Positions 63,583 to 64,000 of a DNA stretch of 64,000 nt are shown here, in pieces (position 1 is the first letter of the stretch; every line of letters starts with the position of its first letter). This DNA is from Epiperipatus broadwayi. Taxonomy: Eukaryota > Onychophora > Udeonychophora > Euonychophora > Peripatidae. Where the stretch lies: contig JAQFVV010012400.1 in assembly GCA_028023455.1 (NCBI GenBank), positions 11,849,748 through 11,913,747 of the forward strand, given 5' to 3'. Under the pieces are notes generated by a model. That model worked only from the letters and a program-made list of their open reading frames with translations. It had not been told where the DNA came from and ran no database searches. The position numbers and the translations under genes were made by a program.

Positions 63583-63693
63583 AAATCTGTACAAACATTT
63601 CTGGTTGTCATAGCCGTCATATGCATTCCATGGATGTTATTCATCAAACCTTTCTATCTGCTGTATAGGAACAAACGAAATCGTCCGTTTCCA
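63583..63693 (+). CDS. ATP6V0A1: V-ATPase subunit a, exon 8 (sixth membrane helix)
   Basis: Encodes KSVQTFLVVIAVICIPWMLF and IKPFYLLYRNKRNRPFP in 37 codons. The pattern (GQ)..vQ..LvviAl.cVPwMLl.KPl.L is the conserved sixth membrane helix and its basic cytosolic exit. The acceptor is ttgtgttgtag ending at 63582 and the donor gtaagc at 63694; both borders are phase 0. Confidence 0.95.
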
Positions 63694-63776
63694 GTAAGCT
63701 TTTATTAAATCAAAAAATTAATGTAAATCATTGTAAAATGCTATTTAAAATATTTATTGTCATTTTCTGATTATAG
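63694..63776 (+). other. ATP6V0A1: Short intron (83 bp)
   Basis: GT at 63694 and AG at 63775-63776. It contains only splice signals. Confidence 0.9.
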
Positions 63777-63899
63777 AGCAGCAGCACACATAATTTAAAT
63801 AGTTTAGAAGCGGGAGACGAAACATCTGATGAAATGCGTGACGGAATCAGAGCTCATGCTGATACTGGGACTTCTGGTCATGGAGATCATGGTGGAGAA
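63777..63899 (+). CDS. ATP6V0A1: V-ATPase subunit a, exon 9 (cytosolic linker)
   Basis: Encodes SSSTHNLNSLEAGDETSDEM, then RDGIRAHADTGTSGHGDHGG and a final E. It is an acidic, His/Gly-rich, probably disordered loop between the sixth membrane helix and the next conserved block. The family varies most at this place. The exon is 41 codons, phase 0 at both ends and bounded by introns of 83 and 75 bp, so skipping it would keep the frame. The acceptor is ttatag at 63776 and the donor gtaagt at 63900. Confidence 0.9.
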
Positions 63900-63974
63900 G
63901 TAAGTTATTTGAATTTTATGCATTTAATAAAATAAACAATCAAATAATTCATCTTTTATTGAATTCATTGACAG
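63900..63974 (+). other. ATP6V0A1: Short intron (75 bp)
   Basis: gtaagt at 63900 and cattgacag ending at 63974. No other content. Confidence 0.9.
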
Positions 63975-64000
63975 TTTGATTTTGGTGATATTTTTGTCCA
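63975..64000 (+). CDS. ATP6V0A1: V-ATPase subunit a, exon 10 (partial, cut by window)
   Basis: The first 26 bases encode FDFGDIFV and part of the next codon (ca..). This matches (E)FDFGDifvHQaIH, which starts the conserved C-terminal membrane region carrying the essential arginine. The rest lies beyond the window. Confidence 0.9.

Noticed and set aside
1-64000. CRISPR array, prokaryotic operons, ribosome-binding sites
   Set aside because: Spliceosomal introns, microsatellites and retroelements show this is eukaryotic DNA; the tandem repeats have no uniform spacer structure.

Overview
This window is eukaryotic genomic DNA, by eye about three quarters A+T. It carries the central part of one protein-coding gene on the + strand. 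The gene encodes the large (about 100-116 kDa) a subunit of the V-ATPase V0 sector (ATP6V0A / Vha100 family). Ten exons (8465-8677, 12438-12588, 12674-12813, 21826-21962, 30511-30598, 47091-47209, 53472-53703, 63583-63693, 63777-63899 and 63975 to the window edge) all have AG/GT borders and compatible phases. Joined, they encode about 447 codons, from the end of the cytosolic N-terminal domain through six membrane segments to the start of the next conserved block. The N-terminal exons lie before the window and the C-terminal exons (with the essential transmembrane arginine) after it. Wording such as DPVWQL and GDAGHG resembles arthropod Vha100 proteins, so an AT-rich invertebrate, probably an arthropod, is my best guess. 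That is inference.

Three introns are tiny (75-85 bp). Six fully contained introns are 3.8-16.5 kb, and they hold almost everything else. No second intact gene, tRNA gene, rRNA gene or CRISPR array was found. The main intron content is decayed Penelope-like retroelements (PLEs: RT plus GIY-YIG endonuclease): a fairly complete + strand copy at 23.7-25.3 kb, - strand copies at 19.4-20.7, 59.4-60.2 and 61.1-61.7 kb, and three copies of a GIY-YIG end fragment at 15.4-16.7 kb in +/-/+ order. Next to one PLE remnant, and in a separate tandem/inverted array at 26.05-27.19 kb, I see type I hammerhead-ribozyme cores with the very short stem III described for PLE pLTRs and metazoan retrozymes. The array has two roughly 440-bp units in tandem and one inverted.

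Other contents are two non-autonomous hAT elements (17504-18603 with a perfect 8-bp target duplication; 44606-46539 with a diverged one), foldback elements, a perfect 110-bp palindrome, satellites, tRNA-derived SINE heads, a possible solo LTR, and an isolated VPS16-like open stretch at 41.0-41.25 kb.

Region by region: 1-8.46 kb, upstream intron with satellites and foldbacks; 8.47-12.8 kb, exons 1-3; 12.8-21.8 kb, intron with PLE fragments and a hAT; 21.8-30.6 kb, exon 4, PLE, hammerhead array, exon 5; 30.6-47.1 kb, the largest intron; 47.1-53.7 kb, exons 6-7; 53.7-63.6 kb, intron with two PLE remnants; 63.6-64 kb, exons 8-10.
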